Below, piece by piece: positions 1-8,859 of a DNA stretch of 64,000 nucleotides. The notes below the pieces were generated by a model. It saw only the letters and a list, made by a program, of their open reading frames with translations, searched no databases and was not told the origin of the DNA. The stretch is from JAWMQL01 sp033283165 (GTDB taxonomy: Bacteria; Pseudomonadota; Gammaproteobacteria; Pseudomonadales; Halieaceae). The position numbers were made by a program, and so were the translations under genes. The stretch covers positions 930,001 through 994,000 of the forward strand of contig JAWMQL010000002.1 of NCBI GenBank assembly GCA_033283165.1, given 5' to 3'. Each line of letters starts with the position of its first letter. Within the stretch, counting starts at the first letter, position 1.

Positions 1-549
1 AGCTTTCACGGCAGGAACCGGATGATCGCGCCCCTGGCCCTGACTGTGTTCGTCTGGGTCTTCCTGATGAACCTGATGGACCTGATCCCAGTCGACCTGA
101 TTCCCCACACCCTGATGCTGGCCGGCGTCGATTACCAGAAGATCGTGCCCTCCACCGATGTCAACATCACCATGGGCATGGCGGTGGGTGTCTTCATCCT
201 GATGCTGTACTACTCCATCAAGATCAAGGGCTTCGGCTTCGTCAAGGAATTGACCCTGACTCCCTTCAACCACCCGGTATTCATTCCGATAAACCTGTTC
301 ATGGAAGTGGTTGGCCTGCTGGCCAAGCCCTTCTCTCTCGGCTTGCGACTGTTCGGCAACATGTACGCGGGTGAGATGATCTTTATCCTGATTGCCGCCC
401 TGTTCAGCGCCGGACTGGCCTGGATGGTGCCGGCAGGCTTGATGCAAATTGGCTGGGCGATTTTCCATATCCTGATAATCACCCTGCAGGCTTTCATCTT
501 CATGGTGCTGACGATCGTATATATCAGTATGGCCCATGAAGATCATTGA
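1..549 (+). CDS. atpB: F1Fo ATP synthase subunit a, C-terminal part (5' end outside window)
   Basis: Subunit a of the membrane Fo sector forms the two proton half-channels against the c-ring. The reading frame is open from base 1, so the gene is cut by the window edge; the ATG at 22 is internal (SFHGRNR precedes it in frame). Visible are four or so hydrophobic helices, the conserved FHG.. / APLALTVFVWVFLMN segment, and the helix with the essential channel arginine in LGLRLFGNMYAGE. It ends with a TGA 45 bases before atpE, the usual operon position. No oddity seen in the part present. Confidence 0.97.
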   Translation, partial: SFHGRNRMIAPLALTVFVWVFLMNLMDLIPVDLIPHTLMLAGVDYQKIVPSTDVNITMGMAVGVFILMLYYSIKIKGFGFVKELTLTPFNHPVFIPINLFMEVVGLLAKPFSLGLRLFGNMYAGEMIFILIAALFSAGLAWMVPAGLMQIGWAIFHILIITLQAFIFMVLTIVYISMAHEDH

Positions 550-593
550 TTAACCCTTCAAACCAACCATTAGGTTATTAACGCTAGGAGAAA

Positions 594-824
594 ATGATGG
601 AACTTATCTATGTTGCTGCCGCGATCATGATGGGCCTGGGTGGACTGGGCGCCGCGATCGGTGTAGGTCTGCTTGGTGGCAAGCTGATCGAGGGTTCTGC
701 CCGTCAGCCTGAGCTGGCCCCGAAACTGCAGACCACCTTCTTCCTCGGCGCTGGTCTGGTCGACGCGATCCCCATCATCGGTGTGGGTATCGCCATGTAC
801 CTGATCTTCGTTGTTGCCGGCTAA
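594..824 (+). CDS. atpE: F1Fo ATP synthase subunit c (proteolipid)
   Basis: This 76-residue hairpin of two transmembrane helices forms the rotating c-ring. Helix 1 carries the glycine-rich packing motif (GLGGLGAAIGVG), the polar loop is ARQPE, and helix 2 has the proton-carrying Asp at residue 57 (LVDAIP). Asp in this place without the Gln/Glu/Ser ligands of sodium types points to proton coupling. Two ATGs are adjacent (594 and 597) after an AGGAG; either may be used. It lies between atpB and atpF as in other gammaproteobacteria. Confidence 0.97.
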   Translation: MMELIYVAAAIMMGLGGLGAAIGVGLLGGKLIEGSARQPELAPKLQTTFFLGAGLVDAIPIIGVGIAMYLIFVVAG

Positions 825-898
825 GTTGTCGGACAGCAAGCAACCCGGTATTTACAGGGCCGCGCAAGCGGTCCGTGGAAATCTGTGAGGAATAAAGC

Positions 899-1369
899 GT
901 GAATATCAATCTTACGCTTGTCGGTCAGATGATCGCGTTTGTCTGCTTCGTGTGGTTCTGCATGAAGTATGTCTGGCCGCCCATCCTGGCTGCCATGCAG
1001 GAGCGCGAACAGAAGATCGCGGACGGCCTGGCCGCTGCGGACCGCGCCAACCACGACCTCGAACTGGCCAAGGAAAAGGCGGTAGAACGCCTGAAGGAAG
1101 CCAAGGAAGAGGCCGCGGGTATCGTCGACGCCGCCAACCGGCGCGCCAACCAGCTGGTGGAAGAAGCCAAGGACACCGCGGTGGTGGAAGCCGAGCGTGT
1201 GAAGGCGTCCGCCAGGGCCGAGATCGAGCAGGAAACCAACCGCGCGCGCGAGCAACTGCGCAGCCAGGTGGCCGCCCTGTCGCTGGCCGGTGCCGAGAAG
1301 GTGCTGGGCGCCGCGATCGACGAGAAAGCCCACAGCGAGCTGGTGGAAAAACTGGCGCAAGAGCTGTAA
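899..1369 (+). CDS. atpF: F1Fo ATP synthase subunit b
   Basis: Subunit b is the peripheral stalk that holds F1 against Fo. The 156-residue protein has one N-terminal membrane helix (about residues 5-25, LVGQMIAFVCFVWFCMKYVW) followed by a long charged, alanine-rich coiled coil, as expected for a single-type b subunit. The start is GTG at 899, preceded by a GAGGAA ribosome site; the family's usual MNINLT N-terminus supports it. The next gene, atpH, begins 12 bases after the stop. Confidence 0.97.
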   Translation: MNINLTLVGQMIAFVCFVWFCMKYVWPPILAAMQEREQKIADGLAAADRANHDLELAKEKAVERLKEAKEEAAGIVDAANRRANQLVEEAKDTAVVEAERVKASARAEIEQETNRAREQLRSQVAALSLAGAEKVLGAAIDEKAHSELVEKLAQEL

Positions 1370-1381
1370 CGCGAGGGAGCT

Positions 1382-1918
1382 ATGGCTGAACTAAGCACAC
1401 TGGCAAGGCCCTACGCGCGAGCGGCGTTTGAGTACGCGCGCGACAAGGGCACCCTGGACGCCTGGCTGGCGCAACTGGCGACCGCGGCAGCGGTCAGCCT
1501 GGACCCGGCCATGCAATCCGTGCTCAACGACCCCGCCCTGACCGCGGAGCAGAAGGCGCAGACCCTGAACGAGGTTTGCGGTGATGAGTTGCACAACGAG
1601 GTACGCAACTACCTGGCGATTCTCGCTGACAACAAGCGACTCGCCCTGCTCCCGCAAATCCACGCCATGTTCGCCGAGTTCAAGGCGAACCAGGAAAAAT
1701 CCGTGGACGTGGAAGTCATATCCGCTTTCGACCTGGCCGAAGACATCCAGGAAAAACTGGCGGTGGTATTGAGCAAGAAACTGGAACGCGAGGTGAAGGT
1801 CAGTTCGTCCACTGACAGGAACCTCCTCGGTGGCGTTTTAATCAGGGCCGGTGATCTGGTGATCGATGGCTCCGTGCGCGGCAGGCTGAACAAGCTGGCC
1901 GAAGCAATGAATTCCTAG
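1382..1918 (+). CDS. atpH: F1Fo ATP synthase subunit delta
   Basis: Subunit delta caps the F1 head and links it to the b stalk. The 178-residue length is normal. It opens with the family pattern LARPYARAAFEYA and ends with the conserved LLGGVLIRAGDLVIDGSVRGRLNKL region that contacts subunit b. The ATG follows a GAGGGAG ribosome site. It is the fourth gene of the operon, between atpF and atpA. Confidence 0.97.
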   Translation: MAELSTLARPYARAAFEYARDKGTLDAWLAQLATAAAVSLDPAMQSVLNDPALTAEQKAQTLNEVCGDELHNEVRNYLAILADNKRLALLPQIHAMFAEFKANQEKSVDVEVISAFDLAEDIQEKLAVVLSKKLEREVKVSSSTDRNLLGGVLIRAGDLVIDGSVRGRLNKLAEAMNS

Positions 1919-1948
1919 TGACTAGGACCAAGGATTGAGGAACAGAGC

Positions 1949-3493
<1,545 letters not shown>

Positions 3494-3509
3494 ACCCGAG
3501 GATCGGTAA

Positions 3510-4373
3510 ATGGCAGTCGGAAAAGAAATCCGGACCAAGATCTCCAGCATCCAGAGCACGCAGAAGATCACCAGCGCCATGGAAATGGTCGCGGCGAGTA
3601 AAATGCGCAAGGCCCAGGATCGCATGGAGCTGGGCAAGCCCTACGCCCGCCGCATGCGCGCGGTGGTCGGTCACCTGGCCAACTCCGCCCCCGAGTACCG
3701 CCATATCTACATGGAGGAGCGGGAGATCAAGCGGGTCGGCTTTATCGTGGTGTCCACCGATCGCGGCCTGTGTGGCGGCCTGAACATCAACCTGTTCAAG
3801 GCCACCGTTCGCGCGATGAAGTCCTGGGCCGACCAGGGTATCGAGATCGACCTGTCCCTGGTGGGCGCCAAGGCCGCTGCGTTTTTCGGCAGCTATGGCG
3901 GCAATGTCACCGCCGCGGTGCGCGACCTGGGCGAGGAGCCCACCCTGTCCGACCTGATCGGCGGGGTGAAGGCCATGCTCGACGCCTACGAACAAGGCCG
4001 GATCGACCGCCTGTTCCTGGTCACCAACGAGTTCGTCAATACCATGACCCAGACGCCCGTGGTGCAACAGTTGCTGCCCCTGGAGGCGGAAGACTCCAGG
4101 GAGATGAAACACCACTGGGATTACATCTACGAGCCGGATGCCAAGGAGTTGCTGGAAGGACTGCTGACCCGCTACATCGAGTCCCAGGTGTACCAGGCCG
4201 TGGTCGAGAACGGCGCCTGTGAACAGGCCGCGCGGATGCTGGCGATGAAGAACGCCACCGAGAACGCCGGCGAGCTGATCGATGACCTGCAGTTGATCTA
4301 CAACAAGGCGCGCCAGGCCGCGATCACCCAGGAGCTGTCCGAGATTGTCAGCGGCGCCGCGGCGATCAGCTGA
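3510..4373 (+). CDS. atpG: F1Fo ATP synthase subunit gamma
   Basis: Gamma is the central rotor shaft. The 287-residue protein starts with the conserved KEIRTKISSIQSTQKITSAM coiled coil and ends with the matching C-terminal helix (IYNKARQAAITQELSEIVSGAAA), with the TDRGLCGGLN motif between. Length is normal. It ends at 4373 and, unlike the other tight junctions of this operon, is followed by 115 bases holding a long inverted repeat before atpD. Confidence 0.97.
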   Translation: MAVGKEIRTKISSIQSTQKITSAMEMVAASKMRKAQDRMELGKPYARRMRAVVGHLANSAPEYRHIYMEEREIKRVGFIVVSTDRGLCGGLNINLFKATVRAMKSWADQGIEIDLSLVGAKAAAFFGSYGGNVTAAVRDLGEEPTLSDLIGGVKAMLDAYEQGRIDRLFLVTNEFVNTMTQTPVVQQLLPLEAEDSREMKHHWDYIYEPDAKELLEGLLTRYIESQVYQAVVENGACEQAARMLAMKNATENAGELIDDLQLIYNKARQAAITQELSEIVSGAAAIS

Positions 4374-4389
4374 AGCTTATTTGGCTACG

Positions 4390-4451
4390 TATTTGGGGTC
4401 AGAGTACTTTTCCCTCTTTTCCCTCTGGGAAAAGTACTCTGACCCCAAATA
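4390..4451. repeat. perfect 25-bp inverted repeat between atpG and atpD
   Basis: The arms at 4390-4414 and 4427-4451 are exact reverse complements of each other (25 bp, key core GGGGTCAGAGTAC), separated by a 12-base pyrimidine loop. The hairpin lies inside the atp operon and is not followed by a T-run, so it is not a standard terminator. Cores of this kind (GGGGTCAGAGTAC) occur as dispersed REP-like palindromes in proteobacteria, often in genomes with REP-associated tyrosine transposases; I infer the same here. It may modulate read-through or mRNA processing between atpG and atpD. Confidence 0.9.
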
Positions 4452-4488
4452 AAGAATCGAATTGAATATTGAACTAGAGGATCCGAAC

Positions 4489-5886
4489 ATGAGCAGCGGA
4501 CGAGTCGTACAAATCATCGGCGCGGTAATCGACGTGGAGTTCCCACGCGACAGCGTGCCGCAGGTCTACGATGCACTGAAGATTACGGAGAAAGACATCA
4601 CCCTGGAAGTGCAGCAGCAGCTGGGCGACGGCGTGGTGCGTGCCATTGCGCTGGGTTCCTCGGAGGGACTCAGCCGTGGTCTCGGCGTGGAAAACACCGG
4701 CGCCCCGATCTCGGTACCCGTGGGTAAAGAGACCCTGGGTCGGATCATGGACGTGCTGGGCAACCCGATCGACGAGTGTGGTCCCATCGGTGAGCAGGAG
4801 CGCGCTGCGATTCACCGCCCCGCCCCCACCTACGAGGAACTGGCGGCCGCGGAAGAGCTGCTGGAAACCGGCATCAAGGTGATCGACCTGGTCTGCCCCT
4901 TCGCCAAGGGCGGCAAGATCGGCCTGTTCGGCGGCGCCGGCGTGGGCAAGACCGTGAACATGATGGAGCTGATCAACAACATCGCGATCCAGCACTCCGG
5001 CCTGTCCGTCTTCGCCGGTGTCGGTGAGCGGACCCGGGAAGGTAACGACTTCTACTTCGAAATGCAGGAATCCGGTGTTGTGAACACCGAGACCTTCACC
5101 GAATCCAAGGTGGCGATGGTGTACGGCCAGATGAACGAGCCGCCCGGAAACCGCCTGCGTGTGGCCCTGACCGGCCTGACCATGGCCGAGAAGTTCCGGG
5201 ACGAGGGCCGTGACGTCCTGCTGTTCATCGACAACATCTACCGTTACACCCTGGCGGGTACCGAGGTATCGGCACTGCTGGGCCGTATGCCCTCCGCGGT
5301 GGGCTACCAGCCGACCCTGGCGGAAGAAATGGGCGTACTGCAGGAGCGGATCACCTCCACCAAGGTGGGCTCCATCACCTCCATCCAGGCGGTCTACGTA
5401 CCGGCGGACGACCTGACTGACCCGTCACCCGCGACCACCTTCGCCCACCTGGACGCCACCGTGGTACTGTCCCGTGACATCGCCGCCAAAGGTATCTACC
5501 CCGCGGTGGACCCGCTGGACTCCACCTCGCGCCAGCTGGACCCACTGCTGATCGGCAATGAGCACTACGACACCGCCCGCGGTGTGCAGAACGTGCTGCA
5601 GCGCTACAAGGAGCTGAAGGACATCATCGCCATCCTGGGTATGGACGAGCTGTCCGAGGAAGACAAGCAGACCGTGGACCGCGCCCGTAAGATCGAGCGT
5701 TTCCTGTCCCAGCCCTTCCACGTGGCGGAAGTTTTCACCGGCTCCCCCGGCAAGTACGTGTCCCTGAAAGACACCATTGCCGGCTTCAAGGGCATCCTGG
5801 CCGGTGAATACGATCACCTGCCGGAGCAGGCCTTCTACATGGTTGGCAGCATCGAAGAGGCTGTCGAAAAAGCGAAAAACCTGTAA
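4489..5886 (+). CDS. atpD: F1Fo ATP synthase subunit beta (catalytic)
   Basis: Beta carries the catalytic ATP sites. The frame is open from a TTG at 4462, but the ATG at 4489 is the likely start because it follows CTAGAGGA at a proper distance and gives the family's MSSGRVVQIIGAVIDVEF N-terminus; the protein is then 465 residues. Walker A is GGAGVGKT at residues 148-155, and the catalytic glutamate lies in VGERTREGND. The DNIYRYTLAGTEVSALLGR block is typical. The upstream spacing is unusually long because of the inverted repeat. Confidence 0.97.
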   Translation: MSSGRVVQIIGAVIDVEFPRDSVPQVYDALKITEKDITLEVQQQLGDGVVRAIALGSSEGLSRGLGVENTGAPISVPVGKETLGRIMDVLGNPIDECGPIGEQERAAIHRPAPTYEELAAAEELLETGIKVIDLVCPFAKGGKIGLFGGAGVGKTVNMMELINNIAIQHSGLSVFAGVGERTREGNDFYFEMQESGVVNTETFTESKVAMVYGQMNEPPGNRLRVALTGLTMAEKFRDEGRDVLLFIDNIYRYTLAGTEVSALLGRMPSAVGYQPTLAEEMGVLQERITSTKVGSITSIQAVYVPADDLTDPSPATTFAHLDATVVLSRDIAAKGIYPAVDPLDSTSRQLDPLLIGNEHYDTARGVQNVLQRYKELKDIIAILGMDELSEEDKQTVDRARKIERFLSQPFHVAEVFTGSPGKYVSLKDTIAGFKGILAGEYDHLPEQAFYMVGSIEEAVEKAKNL

Positions 5887-5910
5887 TTCGGCGCTAGAGA
5901 GGCCACAATT

Positions 5911-6339
5911 ATGGCAATGACCATTCACTGCGACATCGTCAGCGCCGAGGAAGAGATTTTCTCCGGCCTGGTCGAGGTGCTGGTTGCCACCGGTGCCGAG
6001 GGCGAGCTGGGTGTGAGCTACGGCCACGCCCCGCTGCTGACCTCACTCAAGCCGGGTCCGGTGCGCATCGTCACCCAGGGCGGCGACGAGCAGGTGTACT
6101 ACGTGTCCGGCGGTTTCCTGGAAGTGCAGCCGGGGGTGGTGTCGATCCTGGCGGATACCGCCCTGCGGGCCGACGACGTGGACGAGGCAGCCGCCGAGGA
6201 AGCCCGCCGCGAGGCCGAGCACGCGCTCGCCAACCAGAGCGGCGACTTCGATTACGGCCGGGCCTCATCCCAGCTGGCGGAAGCGGCAGCCCAGCTCGCC
6301 ACCCTGCGCAAGATGAAGAACCGCGCCGGCCGCGGTTGA
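5911..6339 (+). CDS. atpC: F1Fo ATP synthase subunit epsilon
   Basis: Epsilon sits at the foot of the rotor and regulates ATPase activity. The 142-residue protein shows the N-terminal beta-sandwich with MTIHCDIVSAEEEIFSG and GELGVSYGHAPLLTSLKPG, then a C-terminal helical hairpin rich in Ala and Glu. The ATG at 5911 follows GCTAGAGAGG. It is the last gene of the operon; a strong hairpin begins 15 bases after its stop. Confidence 0.97.
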   Translation: MAMTIHCDIVSAEEEIFSGLVEVLVATGAEGELGVSYGHAPLLTSLKPGPVRIVTQGGDEQVYYVSGGFLEVQPGVVSILADTALRADDVDEAAAEEARREAEHALANQSGDFDYGRASSQLAEAAAQLATLRKMKNRAGRG

Positions 6340-6354
6340 TATCCCCTTCCTCCC

Positions 6355-6414
6355 AATTTCGGGGACAGTTTACTTAATTCCTTCGGAAATTAAGTAAACT
6401 GTCCCCGAAATTTT
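6355..6414 (+). terminator. 25-bp inverted repeat with UUCG-type loop after atpC; REP-like, probable terminator
   Basis: Arms 6355-6379 and 6388-6412 are perfect reverse complements (core GGGGACAGTTTACTT). The 8-base loop contains CTTCGG, the stable C(UUCG)G tetraloop. The 3' arm runs into TTTT, so on the plus strand this can end atp transcription. Its core resembles that of the 4390-4451 repeat (GGGGNCAG..TACTT), which suggests both are members of one dispersed palindrome family reused here as operon punctuation. Confidence 0.8.
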
Positions 6415-6466
6415 GCCTCCGCAGGGGCGACGATATTGAAGTCTGGGTTTAAGCTAAGATACGAAC

Positions 6467-7519
6467 ATGAGTGACACCCCCGTATCCATCTCCCTGGTGC
6501 TGGGCTCCGGCGGGGCCCGGGGCCTCGCCCACGTGGGCATCATTCGCTGGCTGGAAGAGCACGGCTACCGCATCGATTCCATCGCCGGCAGTTCCATCGG
6601 CGCCCTGGTTGGGGGGATCCACGCAATGGGCAAGATGGACGACTTCGTGCAGTGGGTGAGCGCCATCAACCGGGTGGAGATCTTCCGCCTGCTGGATTTT
6701 TCCCTGAACGCCGCGGGCCTGGTCAAGGGTGAGCGGATCATCGACACCCTGCGTGAGCTCACCGGCGAAAAACTGATAGAGGAACTGCCCATACCCTACA
6801 CGGCGGTGGCTTCCGACATCGTCAACGAAAAGGAAGTCTGGATCAGCAAGGGCCCGTTGTTCGAGGCGATCCGCGCCTCCATGGCCATTCCGCTGTTTTT
6901 TGCCCCCGCCGTATACCAGGGGCGGCAGTTGCTGGACGGCGGGGTGCTCAACCCGGTGCCCATTGCCCCCACCTTTCGCGATCACACCCAGCAGACCATC
7001 GCGGTCAACCTGTCGGGTCACCGGCGCGACGACATCAGCCTGCCGCCGCGCTCCCGGGAGCCGAAGGCCGAGGACTCCTTTTTCACCCGCAAGGTCAACC
7101 AGTTCGTGGATTCCCTGATCAAGGACAACCGCTCCCCCGGGCTGGAGGGCATGTATGACGTGGCGGCCCAGGCCATCGATACCATGGAGGGCACCATCGG
7201 GCGGCAGAAGCTCGCGGCCTACCCGCCGGACGTGGTGGTGGAGGTGCCTCGCAACCTGTGCACCATCCTGGAGTTCGACCGCGCCCAAGAGATTATCGAG
7301 ATCGGGTATCGCCTGGCCGGGGAGCAACTGCGCCCGGTGCAAAAAACTTCCCCCCACGCGCTCGAACACCACCCGGCCGATCGCGGCCCGGCCGAGCGCG
7401 GCCCGGCCGAATCCAGCCCAACCGATCGCGGCCCGACCGAGTGCGGCCCAACCGAGCGCGGCCCGACCGAGTGCGGCCCAACCGAAGCGGACGGTGGTAA
7501 ACCCTTTATCGCGCTGTAG
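6467..7519 (+). CDS. patatin-like phospholipase (RssA-type) with repeat-bearing tail
   Basis: Patatin-family enzymes are serine acyl hydrolases with a Ser-Asp dyad. Here the oxyanion loop is GSGGARG (residues 13-19), the nucleophile Ser43 is in GSSIG (41-45), and the catalytic Asp157 is in LLDGG. There is no signal peptide, so a cytoplasmic or membrane-edge role is likely. The first ~290 residues are the enzyme domain; the last ~50 residues are a low-complexity tail of five-residue repeats (consensus TERGP) coded by a 15-bp tandem repeat. The 3' end overlaps the convergent dioxygenase gene by 14 bases. The substrate is unknown. Confidence 0.9.
   Translation: MSDTPVSISLVLGSGGARGLAHVGIIRWLEEHGYRIDSIAGSSIGALVGGIHAMGKMDDFVQWVSAINRVEIFRLLDFSLNAAGLVKGERIIDTLRELTGEKLIEELPIPYTAVASDIVNEKEVWISKGPLFEAIRASMAIPLFFAPAVYQGRQLLDGGVLNPVPIAPTFRDHTQQTIAVNLSGHRRDDISLPPRSREPKAEDSFFTRKVNQFVDSLIKDNRSPGLEGMYDVAAQAIDTMEGTIGRQKLAAYPPDVVVEVPRNLCTILEFDRAQEIIEIGYRLAGEQLRPVQKTSPHALEHHPADRGPAERGPAESSPTDRGPTECGPTERGPTECGPTEADGGKPFIAL
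7376..7480 (+). repeat. seven 15-bp tandem repeats in the 3' end of the patatin gene
   Basis: Seven consecutive 15-bp units (pattern RCCGANYSCRGCCCR) run from 7376 to 7480, with a partial eighth. They keep the reading frame and code for a five-residue repeat of the T/A-E/D-R/C-G-P type. Units differ at a few bases, and some alternate (units 5 and 7 are identical), which suggests expansion by slippage or unequal exchange. Confidence 0.95.
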
Positions 7520-8378
7520 CCAGCACCTTGTCCGGGTGGACGCCGTCCACGTAGCCCATAAACGGCGCGCAGATGGAGTAACCCAGTAATTCCCTGACCC
7601 GCTGCGGGTAGGCGGCGGCCAGCTCCGGCGGTACCGCCAGAACCTGGTTTTCCAGTTGCCGCGCCCAGCCGACGCAGTACTGGGGCGTGACGATCAGGCG
7701 GCTCTGGTCGCTGCGGTTGGCGCCGCCCCGATGCCACAGGTGTCCCTTGGCCACCATCAGCGACCCCGCCGGCAGCAGGGCCTGAACCGCCTGTTCATGC
7801 CGGCCCGGGTCCTCTGCCGGGTCGCGGCTTGCACGGTTACTGAAATCCCCTGCCGAGAGGCTGCCCGGGAAGTGCGTCTCAGTCCAGCGATGACTGCCGG
7901 GCAGCACCTCGGTGGCGCCGTTTTCCGCGGTGGTGTCGTCCAGGGCCCAGAACGCGCTGACGCCGAAGTTGCCGTGGGGATAGGGAATGGTGATATGGGC
8001 ATCGTCCGTGTGCCAGGGTTGCACGCTCTCCCCGGGCTGCAGGTTGATGGCCAGGCAGGCGGACAGCAGGCAGGAACGGCCGAGGTCGCGCTCGGCAAAG
8101 GCCAGCGCCAGGGGATGCACAACCAGCTCGGCGAACAGCGCCGACTTGGCCAGCAGGGCGTAGACCCGGTTCGATTTCAGTCCCTCGAAATCGTTTCGGC
8201 CGCTGATATTTTGATCCAGGTAGGGCTGCAGCGCCTGTCGTAACGCCTCCACACGCGCCGGCGTGAGCACCGATTCGAAAATCAGGTAACCCCGCTCGTC
8301 GAACTCGCCGCAGCAGTCCTCGAATGAACGGCCGGCCAGCCACGGAGACAGGTCCATGTTTTCAGGGTGTCTGGTCAT
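7506..8378 (-). CDS. phytanoyl-CoA dioxygenase (PhyH) family Fe(II)/2-oxoglutarate oxygenase
   Basis: PhyH-family enzymes hydroxylate small molecules using Fe(II) and 2-oxoglutarate. The 290-residue protein has the iron-binding HxD at His123/Asp125 (PWHTDDAH), the distal His216 in GHLWHRGG, and an arginine near 227 fit to bind 2-oxoglutarate. LPGSHRWTETH is a typical family segment. The substrate cannot be told from sequence. It is convergent with the patatin gene (14-base overlap) and transcribed in the same direction as the small membrane protein upstream of it, 25 bases away, so the two may form an operon. Confidence 0.88.
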   Translation of the reverse strand: MTRHPENMDLSPWLAGRSFEDCCGEFDERGYLIFESVLTPARVEALRQALQPYLDQNISGRNDFEGLKSNRVYALLAKSALFAELVVHPLALAFAERDLGRSCLLSACLAINLQPGESVQPWHTDDAHITIPYPHGNFGVSAFWALDDTTAENGATEVLPGSHRWTETHFPGSLSAGDFSNRASRDPAEDPGRHEQAVQALLPAGSLMVAKGHLWHRGGANRSDQSRLIVTPQYCVGWARQLENQVLAVPPELAAAYPQRVRELLGYSICAPFMGYVDGVHPDKVLATAR

Positions 8379-8403
8379 CAGGGTGTCTACTTTCGGGGGT
8401 GGT

Positions 8404-8694
8404 TCAGGCTGCTCGGCGGTCGGGCTGTTGGCGCCGGTCGGCCGGTATCACCGTGCCGTGTAAGTTGAGGGGGAATTGAACCGGCTGGCCGCTGCGGCGA
8501 TCGGTATTGCTGCGCGTTACCCAGGGCCGGTTCGGTGGGTCCGGTTGTTTGGTATGTAACTGTCTTTCCTGATCCGCGGACACATAGTTACGGGCGGCCA
8601 CGGTGAACACATAGGCGGCAATAGCGATGGCTCCGAGACCCAGCACACCGAGTACGATTAATATCGTATTCATGCTCGTTTGTAGCCCTGTCAT
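8404..8694 (-). CDS. small single-pass membrane protein of unknown function
   Basis: This 96-residue protein is not recognised. It has one hydrophobic helix near the N-terminus (about residues 9-33, ILIVLGVLGLGAIAIAAYVFTV) and a polar, Arg/Gln/Pro-rich tail with DRR motifs, consistent with a membrane-anchored cytoplasmic tail. The start is uncertain: ATG at 8694 or, six codons later, MNTIL at 8676; neither has a strong ribosome site. It lies upstream of the PhyH gene on the same strand and downstream of the EPS sugar transferase, from which a hairpin separates it. Confidence 0.55.
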   Translation of the reverse strand: MTGLQTSMNTILIVLGVLGLGAIAIAAYVFTVAARNYVSADQERQLHTKQPDPPNRPWVTRSNTDRRSGQPVQFPLNLHGTVIPADRRQQPDRRAA

Positions 8695-8775
8695 TATGTC
8701 GTAGGGGCCGTAAAGACCGTTAGCAATCGTTGCTATTATGCATGCAAGAAACGCGCCTGATTATTTTGATGCTTT

Positions 8776-8797
8776 TAAAATAGCGGTTTCCCGCTAT
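8776..8797 (-). terminator. possible terminator after the sugar transferase gene
   Basis: On the minus strand a 7-bp stem (ATAGCGG / CCGCTAT, 4-base loop) at 8780-8797 is followed by TTTT. It lies 63 bases past the stop of the sugar transferase and before the small membrane protein. The stem is short, so it is a modest candidate. Confidence 0.45.
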
Positions 8798-8859
8798 GTT
8801 AGCGCGGGGAATGAGCGGCGACAAGATGGAGGTGTATTAAATGCTGACAGTTTTTGGTT

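Noticed and set aside
4390..4451. insertion sequence or transposon end
   Set aside because: Only a hairpin is present, with no transposase and no target-site duplication that I can see.
7376..7480. possible CRISPR-like array
   Set aside because: Units are contiguous 15-mers without spacers and keep a protein frame.
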